Below, piece by piece: positions 23,900-36,781 of a DNA stretch of 64,000 bases. Made by a program: the position numbers and the translations under genes. The notes under the pieces are model-generated. The model had not been told where the DNA came from. It ran no database searches and saw nothing but the letters and a program-made list of their open reading frames with translations. This DNA comes from Auriscalpium vulgare (lineage: Eukaryota; Basidiomycota; Agaricomycetes; Russulales; Auriscalpiaceae), in NCBI GenBank assembly GCA_019915015.1, contig JAHBBC010000006.1, positions 682,001-746,000 of the forward strand. The letters run 5' to 3'. The number at the start of each line of letters is the position of its first letter. Position 1 is the first letter of the stretch.

Positions 23900-25100
23900 A
23901 GGTTGCACTTGTGCATGATTAAGAAGTGTTTTGGTTCATATTTGTATAGGGCTGACAGTCGGATTATACGATAGAATATCAGGACGTGTGATGTTACTGT
24001 AGACACCAATCTTCGGATGCTTTCTCGCGAAGAGTCCGAGTCCGTATTAGAGTGCATGCCGAGCAGTGCCCCGACGCTATGTTCAGACATCAAAGTTGAC
24101 TCTTTCTGATGAGGACGAGGCGGGGGTGGACACCTTCCTCCCTACCGACTTGCGTGTCTGCCGCAGCTGTGGTGTGTATTTATCAAATGTTTGCACCACA
24201 ACGCTGGCAGGCGTCGTTCGAAAGTCTGCGCTAAACACCCGGCCGACGATGCGGAAGTTGAGGACATAAACAGGCCTCCATCGCCGACGTCTCGACTCCG
24301 GACAGTCAACGGACTGTTTATATATGCAAATCGGCCCAGCGGACGAGAGCAGGCAGCACGGTGTCTCCAAACGAGTCTCATCTCAGCTCCGCAGAGTAGA
24401 CAGAGACAAACCTTCGCAGGCTGAGGGACATCTGTCTGACAGTGCCTATGGACTCGGTCGATATATTCCAGAGCTACCGGGTGAGTAAGAGTCTGTACGT
24501 ACTCTGAGTCTTTACAACAACAAAGCCTCCGTACGAATTGAAAGGCTCGAGCCTGTGCTGCGGCCCTCCTTCTCCTTACGTACTAAACTCGTGTGCTTTC
24601 CTCCTCCCGTCGACTGTAATATTCTTGACGCCGTCCCGCCTCTCGTCCACTCGCACCGTGCACGGTCTCTGCAAGGTTGCCGACGTCCACCGCGCCCCCA
24701 TCATCCTCCTATCTAGCCGACCACCGCCTCCCCGAGCCTGGTTCTTTCTCTCGCGCGCCGCGTTCTCCTTTCTCTCGACACCGGGGCGTCTGATATGGCA
24801 CCGCCTCGGGGCTTTCCTCGCCCTCACCCATGTTCTGCACGGGCGCACCATGGCGAATATCTCTCACTGTTCGTCCGCGCACCTAATCTGATCAGCTTCC
24901 TCTCGCGAAATTCAAATCATGCGGCCCGACCTTGCAGTCACTGACCACGGCGTCGCCGTAATCTGTCCCCGCGTCATCCCAGCGTACACCAGCCCCTGCC
25001 TCCCTTTATATCCCTCCCTCTTCCTGATGTCTATGTATAGCGTCGCGAATTTAAACCGCGACACACAATTGTCCCTCAGGCGGCATGTCGACGACCGATC
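23900..25100. other. Intergenic, no gene supported
   Basis: 1.2 kb containing only short overlapping frames. A pyrimidine-rich stretch at about 24560-25070, just before the P-type ATPase remnant, looks like the promoter/leader of that former gene. No RNA gene or transposon recognised. Confidence 0.5.
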
Positions 25101-28100
25101 ATGAAGTCCATAAGCCGACCATCCCCAGGACCATATGTCACCATTGAGGCGCGCCACCCCGACCGCCCCAGCACAGGTATCCCGCTCGGCGCGCGCACGC
25201 TCTCGCGCCGTGAGCCCATCGCGCCATCTTCGCGCCTGCCCATCGAGTTCCGCACGCTCAGCCTCCAGGTCGAGTACAACGGCGGTCCCATCGACGTCGA
25301 GGGCCGCGGCAAGAGCGCCCCCGTGAAGGGCGAGGCAAAAGGTTTCGCCTCTCTCGCGCTGACCGGCCTGCAGCCCTCAACAGCCTCGACTGGCATGAGA
25401 TCGCCCTAGGCGAGGCCCTCCAGCGGCTTTCCGTGTCGCCGCAGGCGGGTCTCGACGCCGCTCAGGCCGCGCGCCGCGGCGCGCTCTATGGTGCGAATCT
25501 CGCCGCCGCCGAACCGCATGTTCCGCAAGGTCAGCGAGTGGGTGTTTGGCGGCTTCGGGAGCCTCCTGCTCGCCGGCAGCATCGTCTGCTTCATCTTCTG
25601 GTGTGTTCCCTCTGAAGTCTCAATCCGCACCATCTGATCTCTTCGCAGGAAGCCCCTCGGCAACCCGCACCCGGACTCGTCCAACCTCGCGCTCGCGGTT
25701 GTGCTCCTCGTCGTCGTTGCGTTGCAGGCGGTGTTCAACGCGTGGCAGGACTTCTCGACGTCGCGCGTGATGGCGTCAATCAAGGACATGCTTCCCGCGG
25801 ACGTGCTCGTGTTGCGCGACGGCGCACAGACGACCATTCCCGCCGCCGCGCTCGTCCCCGGAGACCTCGTGTACATCGTCATGGGGCAGAAGGTCCCCGC
25901 GGACATGCGTCTCGTGGAGGTCACCTCCGACCTGCGCTTCGACCGCAGCGTGCTCACCGGTGAGAGTGAGGCCGTCTCTGGGAGACTGGAGAAGACGGAC
26001 GACAACATCCTGGAAGTAAGTGCGGACTGTCTGCCAGTGTGTGTTGCGCTGACCGTGCCGTTACGTTCCAGACGAAAAACATCGCGTTCGGCCGCATTGC
26101 AAAGAGGTCCTCAGCATCACCGACGCAGATGACGACTATGCAACGCGAGATCCTCCGCTTCGTCATCATAATAGCTGGCCTCGCGTTGTTGGTTGCTGTC
26201 ATGACTGTCATCATCTGGGCGGCTTGGTATGTTATCCATTTCGTCTTGCCATTCCTCAAACTCAACTGTGTCTGCAGGCTGAAGCCGACCTTCCCTCACT
26301 ACATCACAACATCCATGCTGCTCATCGATCTCGTCTCGATCATGAGTGCGTTTCTCATCTACCACTTCTGCTGCTCAGTGGGATACTGATTACTCACATT
26401 CTAGTCGCGTTCATCCCGGACGGGCTGTGAGTGATCACACGCAAGCACCTGGCCGCTCTATTCAGCTAATAGAAGGCGGCCCTTGCTTTAGACCGATGAC
26501 CGTCACCGTGTCGCTTGCCAAAGTCGCGCACACGCTGAGCCAGCACAAGGTCCTTTGCAAGTACGCCCTACCTTTGTCCTTCCACTCACCTCCCCTTCTC
26601 ACCTTCCCGACGCAGGTCCCTTTCCATTGTCGAGACCCTCGGCTGTGTCAACGTCCTCTGCTCGGTGCGTGTGCGCATATAATCCCAGAATTTGTGGTTG
26701 ACAGCCCCTCCCCGTATAGGACAAGACGGGCACCCTTACGCAGAACAAGATGCACGTTGAGGATGCCGCGGTGCTTGACGTGTCTTTCACGCCGGCGACG
26801 CTCAAGGATCAACTCGCGACGGGCACCGCCGCCATCACAGAAAACCTGCGCCAGCTCCCGGCAGTGTCAGCACTCTGCAACGCCGCGACGTTCGAGGCGG
26901 GCATGGGCGAGAAAGAGCGCGCGATTATCGGCGACGCCATGGTGCGTCACGGTTGCGTTCAGTCGCCCCGGCGCTCACCTCTCTGACGCCGCTCCAGACT
27001 CGGCGATCATGGCATTTGCGGACGGGCTTGACTGCGTGCACACTGTGCGCAGCGCCTGGCAGCATGTCTATGTATAAGATGAATTTCAACTCTCGCGTAT
27101 GTACGTCCGCCCGCCTCTCTCTGGTTCCTGCACTCACATCCCGCCTCCAGAAAAAGTACATGCTTACCCTCTCCAAGCTCATCCACACGAATGGCATGCC
27201 TGATGACCCGCCCGCGCCGCTGGCCTCATGGGACGGCGCGCGTACGGACGACCTCCTGCTCTGCGTCATGGGCGCGCCGGACGTGCTACTCCCGCGCTGC
27301 ACGCACGTGCTCGATCCTGCGGGCGGGCCCCCGCGCGCGCTCTCGCTCGAAGCGCAGCACCGCATCGTCGGCGTGCACGAGCGCTGTGCTGCACAAGGCC
27401 GTTGGGTGCTCTTGCTCGCGCGCCGCCTCATCCCGCACCACGTCGTCGCAAAGAACATCGTGCCGTTCTCGGAGGAGTTCGAGGATTTCGTGGAAGACGC
27501 CACTGCGCAGCTGGTCATCGTCGGGCTTTTGGGGCTGATCGATCCGCTCAAGCTTGATATTCCGGAGACTGTGAGTTGAGGATCGCGCGCACGAGGCGTG
27601 TGTCTTAACCGACAATGTTTTGTAGAATCTGTCGCGAAGCGGGAATCCGGTTCTTCGTTGTCACCGGTGTGTACATCCTCGGTCCTCTTCTTTTCTTTCA
27701 TATATTCATCTGAACCGAGGCGATCATCCTGCGACCGCCGTCGCCATCGCCGCGTTAGCCGGCATCATCTCGAACGCCGGCGCCGTGCACCACTACGCCG
27801 ACCTCGTCTCCGAAGATACCGAAAAGGCAGCCGACGCCTCCAACTAGCCCGCTGATCGCCCCCTGCAGAGCATCGTCATGTCCGGCAGCGAGCTTGGCAT
27901 GGTCACGACGCACGCCGTGATGGACCGGCTGTGCGCGTACGAGGAGATTGTGTTCGCGCGCACGACGCCCGAGCAGAAGCTGCGCATCGTAAAGGCGTTC
28001 CAAGCGCGCAACAGCATCGTCGCGCGTCTTGCCTGCGCTTGCAATGTGCTTCGAGCCCCCAGAAAGCGGCTTGTTGTCGCGCCCACCAAGAAACACACGC

Positions 28101-28801
28101 GTCGACAGGCTCGCAGACTGGAAGCTCTACTTGCACGCATATGGATTTTTGGGGATCATCGAATCGCTGTGTGCCTTTTCAATGTGGGCTTTGCGTTGCT
28201 CCTTCACCAGCTTCAATCCTGACGCAGGTTTGTGGCAGGTCCTTCTGGTTCTTGCAGCGCCGTGGTCTGCCCTTCTCGTCCCTGGGCCTCGGATTTGCCA
28301 ATTGGCCGGGGCTCACTGACGAACTCCTCCGAAGCGCAGAGCGTATATTTCTTCACGCTCATCATCATGCAATGGGGGTGGGTACAAGCGCCATCTGCTA
28401 TTTGCTGCTCATTGCCCCCACCATACCAGTAACCTGCTCGCGACTCGTCCGCGCAAGTCGAGCATCCTACAGCAGCCTCCCTCTTGGGGCATCAACAAGA
28501 CTACCGTTCCGGCTGCATTGACCGCTCTTGCAATCGGGATATTTTTCAGCTACCCGCCTTTCTTGTACGTTTGCAAATCCATACATGCGCTCCCTCGGGC
28601 CATACCATCTTCAAGACACATGGGATTCCGGCGCAGTACTTCTTCCTACCGATGACGTTCGGACTCGGCATACTCATGTGCGTTTTGCATGCTGACCTGA
28701 ACCTGAGCGGACGTATTGACGATTGTCGAAGGTTGGACGAAATACGCAAACTGGCTGTGAGAACATACCCGAACGGCTTCCTGGCGAAGATCGCCTGGTA
28801 A
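25101..28801 (+). pseudogene. Decayed Na+/K+-type (P2C-like) P-type ATPase
   Basis: Plasma-membrane cation pump remnant. Recognisable parts in order: N-terminus with LPIEFRTLS, N-R-M-F-R-K before the first membrane helix, VALQAVFNAWQDFSTSRVMA, the TGES loop (SVLTGESEAV), IPDGLP of M4, the phosphorylation motif DKTGTLTQNKM (about 26723), NFNSR/KKYML of the N domain, RFFVVTG-DHPATAVAIA, ARTTPEQKLRIVKAFQ, and the C-terminus RTYPNGFLAKIAW. Damage: a 1-nt frameshift near 25500 (GAN to SPPPNRMF); loss of about 24 residues between TKNIA and FGRIAK near 26080; an in-frame TAG at about 27847; and a deletion at about 28025 that removes the hinge (TGDGVNDAP) plus M5-M6, joining NSIVA to LPALAMCFEPPES. 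Splice signals are still intact, so decay seems fairly recent. Without the hinge and M5-M6 it cannot be an active pump. Confidence 0.88.
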
Positions 28802-29882
28802 TGAACGACTTCAGATGACATTGATGGCTGACACGTGGACGGAAACTCGAAGGAATTGGCGGCAACATTGTACATCGTTTACCGTGATATATCAAGTTTC
28901 CACTGCTCAATGGGTCTGACTGTTAGAATTGCGTCACAAAGGACGGTCCGCAGTCGTACGGTTGCGAGTGCAGCTTCCGGGTGGGTGGGTCTCATTCGCT
29001 AAGCTCGCTTTTGGAGGGATATTTTCCGGTACAAAACACTAATAATATCGCATATTGTACCCACCTACTGACCCCACAAGATTTCACCGTCCCAATGTAT
29101 TGCCATGCAAGGCATTTCTTCTGTTTGCCACCTGAGGCGTATTGAAGTGGACCTGGGCGCCTCGAGATTAGTCCTGGGAAGCTTAATAGAATCCTTCGGG
29201 CTGCATTTTTGTGTGCGGGCTCGGAAGTCCTGGGAACGAGCCTAGCTCAATAGTACCTTTCGGGCTGTGTGCGGGTCCAGTGCGGGCTCGTTCAATAGTC
29301 CTGGGAACGAGCCTAGCTTGATAGTATCTTTTGGGATGCAATATTCTGTGCCTACTAGTAGCTTGATAGTACCCTTCGGGATGAATCTTTGTGTGCGGAC
29401 TCTTTGGTCCTAGGAACGAGCCAGTATCCTTCGGGCTGCATCCATGTAGTACTAGTAGTTTCCCAGAGGCAGAGTAGACGGATTCAAACCTTCGCAGGCC
29501 TAGGCTCAGGATCATATGTCATTTAAAGGGCCGCGTGGTCCAAACTTAGCTGGGGCTGTACACGCCCATGTGCAAGCCAATAATGTGACTCCCTTTGCAC
29601 AAAGGCGAGGAGGAGGATCCTGAGAATCTTAGTTTCGTAGAGTGTGTACGTACTCTATCGCACAACTATCGCAAGGGGAGAGACGCTGTCCTGTCGGCGT
29701 GCTGAGGTGTATCCTTGAAGCTTGAGGCCGTCGCAGGCCCGCCAAACCCTGCGGAAAGTCATCCTGGTCGGCCCCGGATATGATGGGACGTATTACTGTA
29801 TAAGCGCCAGCAATATTATTTACATAAGTTACCGTTCAAGTGAGCGCGTCTCGGCGAAGTCTGCGTCCCTCCCTCCATCTCC
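28802..29882. other. Intergenic region with degenerate tandem repeat
   Basis: No gene supported. It contains the tandem repeat listed separately at 29173-29458. The region just before 29883 should hold the ABC transporter promoter; no clear TATA box found. Confidence 0.5.
29173..29458. repeat. Degenerate tandem repeat, about five units
   Basis: Units of roughly 50-70 bp begin TCCTGGGAACGAGCC, continue TAGCTYRATAGTAYCYTT, and then read CGGGMTG and TGTGTGCGG. Starts are near 29175, 29228, 29300, 29355 (partial) and 29408. Identity between units is moderate, with length variation. No relation to the nearby genes is evident. Confidence 0.65.
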
Positions 29883-32800
29883 ATGCCCGTCTGTCCAGGC
29901 GGTCGCATCGACGACCTCGAGAGCGCCTGCGTGCGCGTCTTCTGGTCCACTGCTCTCCCCGGCGTGTTCGTCTTCTTCCTCTGCGTCGCGTCGATCCCGC
30001 TCCCGACATGGCTCTCCAAGTTCATTCGCCCGGTGACGAAGCCGTTTCGCACATACCTGACGCTCACCGAGGCGGAGGCGCTCGACGCCTCTGCAGAAGC
30101 CGGAGAGACCGTACTCCTCGATGAAGATACCCCGCCTCCGAAGGTCGCCTTGTCGAGGGACGCAGTGCCAGTCCTGTGGAAGACCCTCGTACTTGCGTGG
30201 ATTGCGCTCCTCGAAACCCTCGTATGGCTCGCCGTTGGATCATTCTACCTCATTCAGGGCGGAAACCAACCTATCTTCTTCCTGAGTCCGTTCATCACTG
30301 CTCTGGCCTGGCTGTACGCGACCGTGCGCCCGGTCCTCCATCCGAAGCCCACGCCGTCATACGACCTGTTTTCGCTCTACATCGTTCTCCTCGTCGTCGA
30401 AACGCTGTCCATTGGTGGAATAGTATACGACAAGGGTGTGCAGGGGGTCCCGCTGCCACCTACGGCCGTATTTGCTGCCCATGTCGTCAATTTTACGGCC
30501 TTGGTAATCCTCATCGCCACTGTGTTCAGCATGCCGATCAATATCCCCAGCGAGCGCGTTGATAAAGCCGAAATTGTCTGCGTCCCTGTCTTACACATGC
30601 TGAATGGATACTGTACTGACACCTTCCAACAGGGCAAGTCCGTGTCGCCCGAAGACTACACTTCGCTGTGGGGATGGGCGACGTTTACTTGGGTTTGGCC
30701 ATTGGTCAAGAGGGTACGAAAGAGCGCCTCCAACTTGTTCATGGGCTGATATCGTGTACCGTAGGGAACACACGGCACGCTGAACGAGAAAGATGTCTGG
30801 TCGCTCAGCCCTACCATCCAGTCCCGTCCCATCTTCGTCAAGTTCAGCCGCACTTTGTACGCAGCTGAATTCTTAGGACTTGGATGCATGTACTAATCCG
30901 GAGCCTTAAAGCCGCTCCACCCTCCTCCGCCGGCTTTGGGCTGCCAACTCTCTGGATCTCTTGTCTGTACCTTTCATTAATCGGTTTTCAATACTGTGCT
31001 GACCTGCGCATCCAGGCTTGACTTCATACTGTCGTTTGTTAGCGTGATCTTCAATTACGCTAGTCCGTATTTTCTCAAGTGAGTTACTCCTTTGCACGTA
31101 CGACCCCGCCTACAACCCTCACACAGGCGCATTCTCGATGCTATCATGGTCCCTACGCCGGAGAACCGCTCCCAAGCTTATATTTTCGCAGTTCTTGCCT
31201 TCCTTTGCACCGTTGCCAAGGTGCGTTCATCTACGTCTGACACATTGATGTTTCGCTTACATGCTATCATCTTAGGCGCAAGCTGATGTCCAGCATCTGT
31301 GGTTCGGTCGCCGCGCTGCCACACGCATCCGCTCGGAGCTTATGGCCGCGATCTACGACAAGGCTCTCAAGCGGAAGGACTTCTCTGGTATTGTCGACAA
31401 GGACAAAGGCAAGGAGAAGGAAACGACTGCTGACGGGAAGAAGAGGGACACGTCTAAGGACGACGACCCGAAGGCCGGAGCTGATGTCGGCAAGATCGTC
31501 AATCTTATGGCTGGCGACGCCAACCGCTGCGCAATGATGATCTCGGCCATATATATGCTCTATTCCAGTGAGTGTGACTCGTTGCTGTCGCAGAAGCTCG
31601 CATTGAATATGCTTGTAGGTCCTTGGGAAATTATCATCGGAGGGGTCTTCTTGTACAAGTAAGCATGGTTTGCCTTCGATTAGATCAACTGTTGACGGTT
31701 GGGTGTGCTTTTTAGACTGCTCGGGTGGTCTGCGTTCGCCGGTTTCCTCGTTCTTGGTCTGGGGTGGCCGCTGAATAGCATGATCGCGAAGCGTGGAATC
31801 AGAATTAACAAGGGTTTGATGGCTGCTCGTGACAAGCGCATGGGCGTCATTAACGAGCTCGTTGGCGCGGTAAGCTTATTTGCCTCGCATCGCAATCAAC
31901 GACGTCGTCTAAATGATATATGCATAGGTCAAATTTATCAAGTTCTTCGCGTGGGAGGATCGCTGGATCGATCGTGTTCAGGATTCGCGCAAGAAGGAGA
32001 TGTCCTGGATGATCAAGGGTATGCCTTGGTCTGTGGCAAGGCGTCCAAACTGCTGACGCTGCTTTGCTAGCTCGCGTGAACAACGTTGCGTTCAATGCTC
32101 TGTGGGGAATGGCGCCTGTCCTCGTCTCTGTGGTCTCCTTCCTCGTCTTTGTCCTGCAGGGCAACGAGCTGACCGTCAGCACTGCGTTCACGGTATATCG
32201 CATTGTCTTTCTGTCATTGGAATGGCCTAATGAACTTTGGACGCCGCTAGGCTATTGCTCTGTTTAACATGATCAGGTTGCCTTTGAACGTCGTTCCCAC
32301 GTTTATCGTCCAGCTCCTTCAGGTACGTGCTTCCAGTATCTTGATCTCATATAACCCGTTTGATGGCATTATCAGACTATGGTCGCCATGAACCGCATAG
32401 GCACCTATCTGGAGGAAGACGAAGTTGACGAGCAAGTTTCATCCCTGAAGAAAGCCCAATCCGGACCTAGTGCCGCAGACGCCGACATTGTCAAATTCCT
32501 CGGCATCGAGAACGGTACTTTCAAGTGGAACGAAGTTGAAGAAAAGGAAGCCGACAAGGACAAGAAGGATGCAGCGAAGAAGGACGTTAAGAAGGCGTCG
32601 ACGACCAGCTTGCCTTCGTCGACCGCAGACACCGCAGTGGAGAGCGACGAAGCTGACCGAGCCTCGCTAACTGCGGAGGTCGGAGACCACCGCTTCGAAC
32701 TGAAGGATGTCTCGATTGCATTCCCTGACAGTAAGCTGACGCTTGTCACCGGCCCCACCGCGAGCGGGAAGACCGCCCTTCTGGTGAGCCAGCTTGTGTC

Positions 32801-35800
32801 GCCCAAACCCCGCTCGCCGCGTTGCTCACCCCTCACGCAACAGATGGCGCTTCTCGGCGAGTTGACTAAGCTCAGCGGCCGCATCATCATGGAGAAGGAC
32901 CTTTCTCGCGTTGACGAGCACGGATATACGCACTCGATTTCCTATGCCGCGCAGTCGCCATGGCTAAGGCATCAGTCTATCAAGGACAACATACTCTTTG
33001 GATACCCGTATGACGAAGAGCGTTATCAGGCCGTTATTGAGGCGTGTGCACTGAAGACGGACTTGGATATCCTAGAAGATGGAGATGAGACTGAGATTGG
33101 CGCCCGGTAGGTCACTATGTGCCAAACAGCTATTGATAATTGGCTAACAGATTGATGCAGCGGCGTCAGTCTTTCTGGTGGACAGAAGGCCAGGTAAGAG
33201 CCGCTTCGGTTGCAGCATTGTACCACTTGCTGACCGCTATTGCTTCTACAGAGTTGCCCTCGCTCGGGCCGTCTATTCTCGCGCAAAATATGTCCTCCTG
33301 GACGATCCCCTGAGCGCAGTCGTACGTGATACCAATTCTGACTATAATCGATGACTGACAACTGGCTATAGGACAGCCATACCGCTCGGTTCCTGTTCGA
33401 GAAACTCCTGCAAGGTCCTCTTCTGGCGAACCGCACAATCGTGAGTACACCACACTGGGCTTTGGATTTGCATTGACCCCCCATCCGTAGATCCTCGTAA
33501 CACACCACGTCGAGCTGGTCCTTCCTGGCGCTCACTACCTCGTACGTATGCTTGACGGACGGATCGATACCCAAGGCACCGTTGCAGAGCTGCGCGAGCG
33601 CGGTGTTCTGGAAGAAATCACCCACGAAGCTGAAGTCGAGGCCGCCGAAGAGAAGCAGGTCGCTGCTGAAGAGGAACCATCTGCGGAGGAAGCGGCGGCG
33701 GAGGCTGCTGGGAGCGACGAAGAGACTGCGAAACCTGCCGAAGAGAAGAAGCCTCGCAAGCTGATCAAAGACGAGCAGCGGGAGACTGGCGGTGTCAAGT
33801 GGTCCATCTACAACAGCTACCTCAAGGCTTCGTAAGTACCCGTGGGCGCTCATGTAATCTGTGTGTTAACGCTACATGCTAGATCGTACTGGACTTGGTC
33901 CATCTTGACTTTGCTCATTCTCCTTGCGCAGGTAAACGTCACGACCACTATTTTGGCAAATATTCATACTCACTAATACCGAAAACGTTCGCAGGGTCTC
34001 AGCGTGTCTGAGAAAGTGTGGATCAAGGTATGCAAGCGATGATTTTTGTTTCAAGTGTAAGCTGCTAATCATGCGATTCTCAGACATGGGGCGAAGCCTA
34101 TGGACCGCAGGAGGACGCCGCTCCTTCAATTGCGTACTCTTACTCGGCGTCTTCGGCTCTGGGACACGAGGTCGTCCTCGACAGCCCTCTCGCATCTCAC
34201 AATCTTGCGCACGGCATGCATAACCAGAACTTCACCACCGCCGCCTGGAGTCTTCCCAGAGCGCAGGATCACCCTCTCTTCTACATTGGCATCTATGCAG
34301 CTCTGTCCTTTGGTGCGGCATTGGTGAACGTGCTCTCTGCCATCACGCAGTACACCGGTGCCCTCCGTGCATCTAGGGTTCTCTTCACGCGCTTGTTGGA
34401 GTCTGTCGTACGCTCAACGATGAGATGGCACGATACCACCCCTCAAGGTAATTCTCACCATAGATCTTACATGATTTCGCGGCATTGACACGTGTTTTTC
34501 AGGCCGCATGCTTAATCGCTTCAGCAAGGTGCGATAACCCATGCATGCTCACAACTCATGTTGCTGATCCAGCATTTATCAGGATGTCGAAACAGTTGAT
34601 AGTTCGCTTGCAAGTTCGCTTCAGGCTGTGAATTCGTCGTTGGCAACATTCGCCGCCTCTGTGATTACCGTGACGTGAGGAACTTTTCTCTTCTCCACTA
34701 TGGCCTCAGCTCACCCTGCCACCATTCTCATACATAGTGTCATATTCCCCTTATTCCTCGTGCCTGCCTTTGTTATTGGACTGGCGTATCGGGCTCTGGC
34801 CATCGGTTATCTGAACACGGGCCGCGACCTGCGGCGTATGGAATCCAATAGCCGCTCGCCCATTTTCTCTGGGTTTGGCGAGCTGCTCGAGGGCATCGTC
34901 ACCGTGCGCGCGTTCTCTGCTGAGCAGCGCTTCCTCGATGGGTTGCATTCGAAGATCGACCTCACCACGCAGGTGCGTTCCAGATAGCCTTTAGAGTTTC
35001 AGGCGCTAAAAAGCAGCCATGCAGATGTGGTATAGCTTCTGGATGACGAACCGCTGGCTTCTGCTGAACTTCGACACCCTGGGTGCTGCCGCGGTTTTCG
35101 TCACCACTCTATTTGCGCTGTCCGGCTACGTCAGTGCGGGTCTTGCCGGTCTGTGTATCACGTCCGCAATGGCCTTCACTTCGAGCATCTACTGGGCGTG
35201 CCGTTTCTGGACGGGACTCGAGCTGGATCTCAAGTAAGTGTGCTACGCTCGTATACTCTGAGTAGCCAAGTTTGATGAAACACTGTAGCTCTGTCGAGCG
35301 TTTGGTCGAGTACCTCGACCTGCCTCAAGAGCCGCCCGCAGTTATCGAGTCTTCTCGCCCTCCTGCGTACTGGCCGTCCAGCGAGAGCAACAGTCTCATT
35401 GTTGTCGAGGACCTCGTTGTGAAGTACGCTCCCGATCTTCCGGCCGTCCTTCATGACGTCTCGTTCTCCCTGAAGGGCAGGGAGCGGGTCGGGCTGCTCG
35501 GACGTACTGGTAGCGGGAAGTCAACGCTTGCCATGAGCATCCTTCGCTTCGTGAGTCGCGATCGTGACGACAGTCAAGACTTTACTCATGCCTTGCTGTG
35601 TAGACGGATCCAACGAGCGGAAGAATCCTCATTGACGGCATAGACATCACGAAGATCGGTGTCCATGACTTGCGCTCTCGTCTGGTATGTAGTAAATACG
35701 TATGCTCTTCTGTGATCTCTTAATTGACAGCGGGTTTGTATCAGACATTCATTCCGCAGGACGCGGCCCTGTTCTCCGGAACATTGAGAGAAAATTTGGA

Positions 35801-36517
35801 TCCATTCAGTGCGTCAATCATATCTCGCATTTATGCACTTGAATTGACAGCATTGCGTAGACGAGCATGACGACATCGAGTGTCTCGATGTTCTATTCCG
35901 CGTGCAAATGATCACCGAGAGCGCGTACCAGTCACAAAAGTCGTCTCGCCAAGCATCCCGCGCAGGGACCCGCCCCTCTTCTCCCAGCGGGAACTCTCCT
36001 TCCGAAGCGAACTCATCCGCTGCACCGTCCGTCACGGACGTGGAGTCCAAAGCGCCGATATCCCTCGAGACACAGGTGTCCGCGGGAGGTGTGAACTTCT
36101 CGCAAGGCCAGCGCCAGCTGATCGCCATGGCCCGCGCGCTCCTGCGTCATAGCTCGATCATCGTCCTGGACGAGGCTACGAGCAGCATCGATTTCGCGAC
36201 GGACTCGAAGATCCAGGCAACCATCCGTGAGGAATTCGGTGGTTCTCTGCTGTTGACCGGTGAGTGGTATCAATCTCCCATCACTGTGCAAAGACTAAGT
36301 AGTTGCTTCGCGCGCAGTTGCCCATCGCCTGAAGACGGTCATCGATTACGACCGCCTGATCGTTCTCGACAAGGGCTCTATCGCAGAGTTCGACACCCCG
36401 TGGAACTTGATTCAGAAGGACGACGGCATCTTCAGGAACATGTGTCTGAAAAGTGGAATGTTCGCTGAGCTGGAGCAGGCTGCAAAGGATAAGGCTGTGA
36501 AGGATGGTCTCGCATAG
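29883..36517 (+). CDS. ABCC (MRP-type) full ABC transporter
   Basis: Membrane exporter with arrangement TMD0-TMD1-NBD1-TMD2-NBD2, expected in plasma or vacuolar membrane. Seen: hydrophobic N-terminal helices, [19 protein letters not shown] before TMD1, NBD1 Walker A GPTASGKT (about 32751-32774), signature LSGGQKAR (33170-33193), Walker B YVLLDDP and the H-loop LVTHHVE. A charged Glu/Ala/Lys-rich linker follows (about 33550-33800). NBD2 has Walker [10 protein letters not shown] (35500-35526), signature FSQGQRQ (about 36097-36117) and Walker B IIVLDEAT (about 36157-36180). A Ser-rich insertion lies between the NBD2 Q-loop and signature (35935-36060). There are about 20 short introns. All motifs I checked are intact, so it appears functional. 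TAG stop at 36515-36517. A close inverted copy of its 3' half lies at 62335-64000. The substrate cannot be told from sequence. Confidence 0.9.
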
Positions 36518-36781
36518 AGACGCGTATATTTGATTGGCATTATTTAAAATAGTTGCTCGTTTCGTCGTCGTTTGTTATTCTCGTCTTTCCATGCAATCAA
36601 GACCGCTTGACTGGTAGTTCGTCACGATGCCGACCTCTGGCAACCTGAAAACCGGTTGCGTCTGCAAAGGGCCTCGGAAAGAGGATTCTCAGTGCGCTGG
36701 CAGCGCTGGATTGCGACAAGAGGTACGAGACGACTAAGATACAAATATGTCACCCTACGCGAACGGTCAAGCAACGACTTA

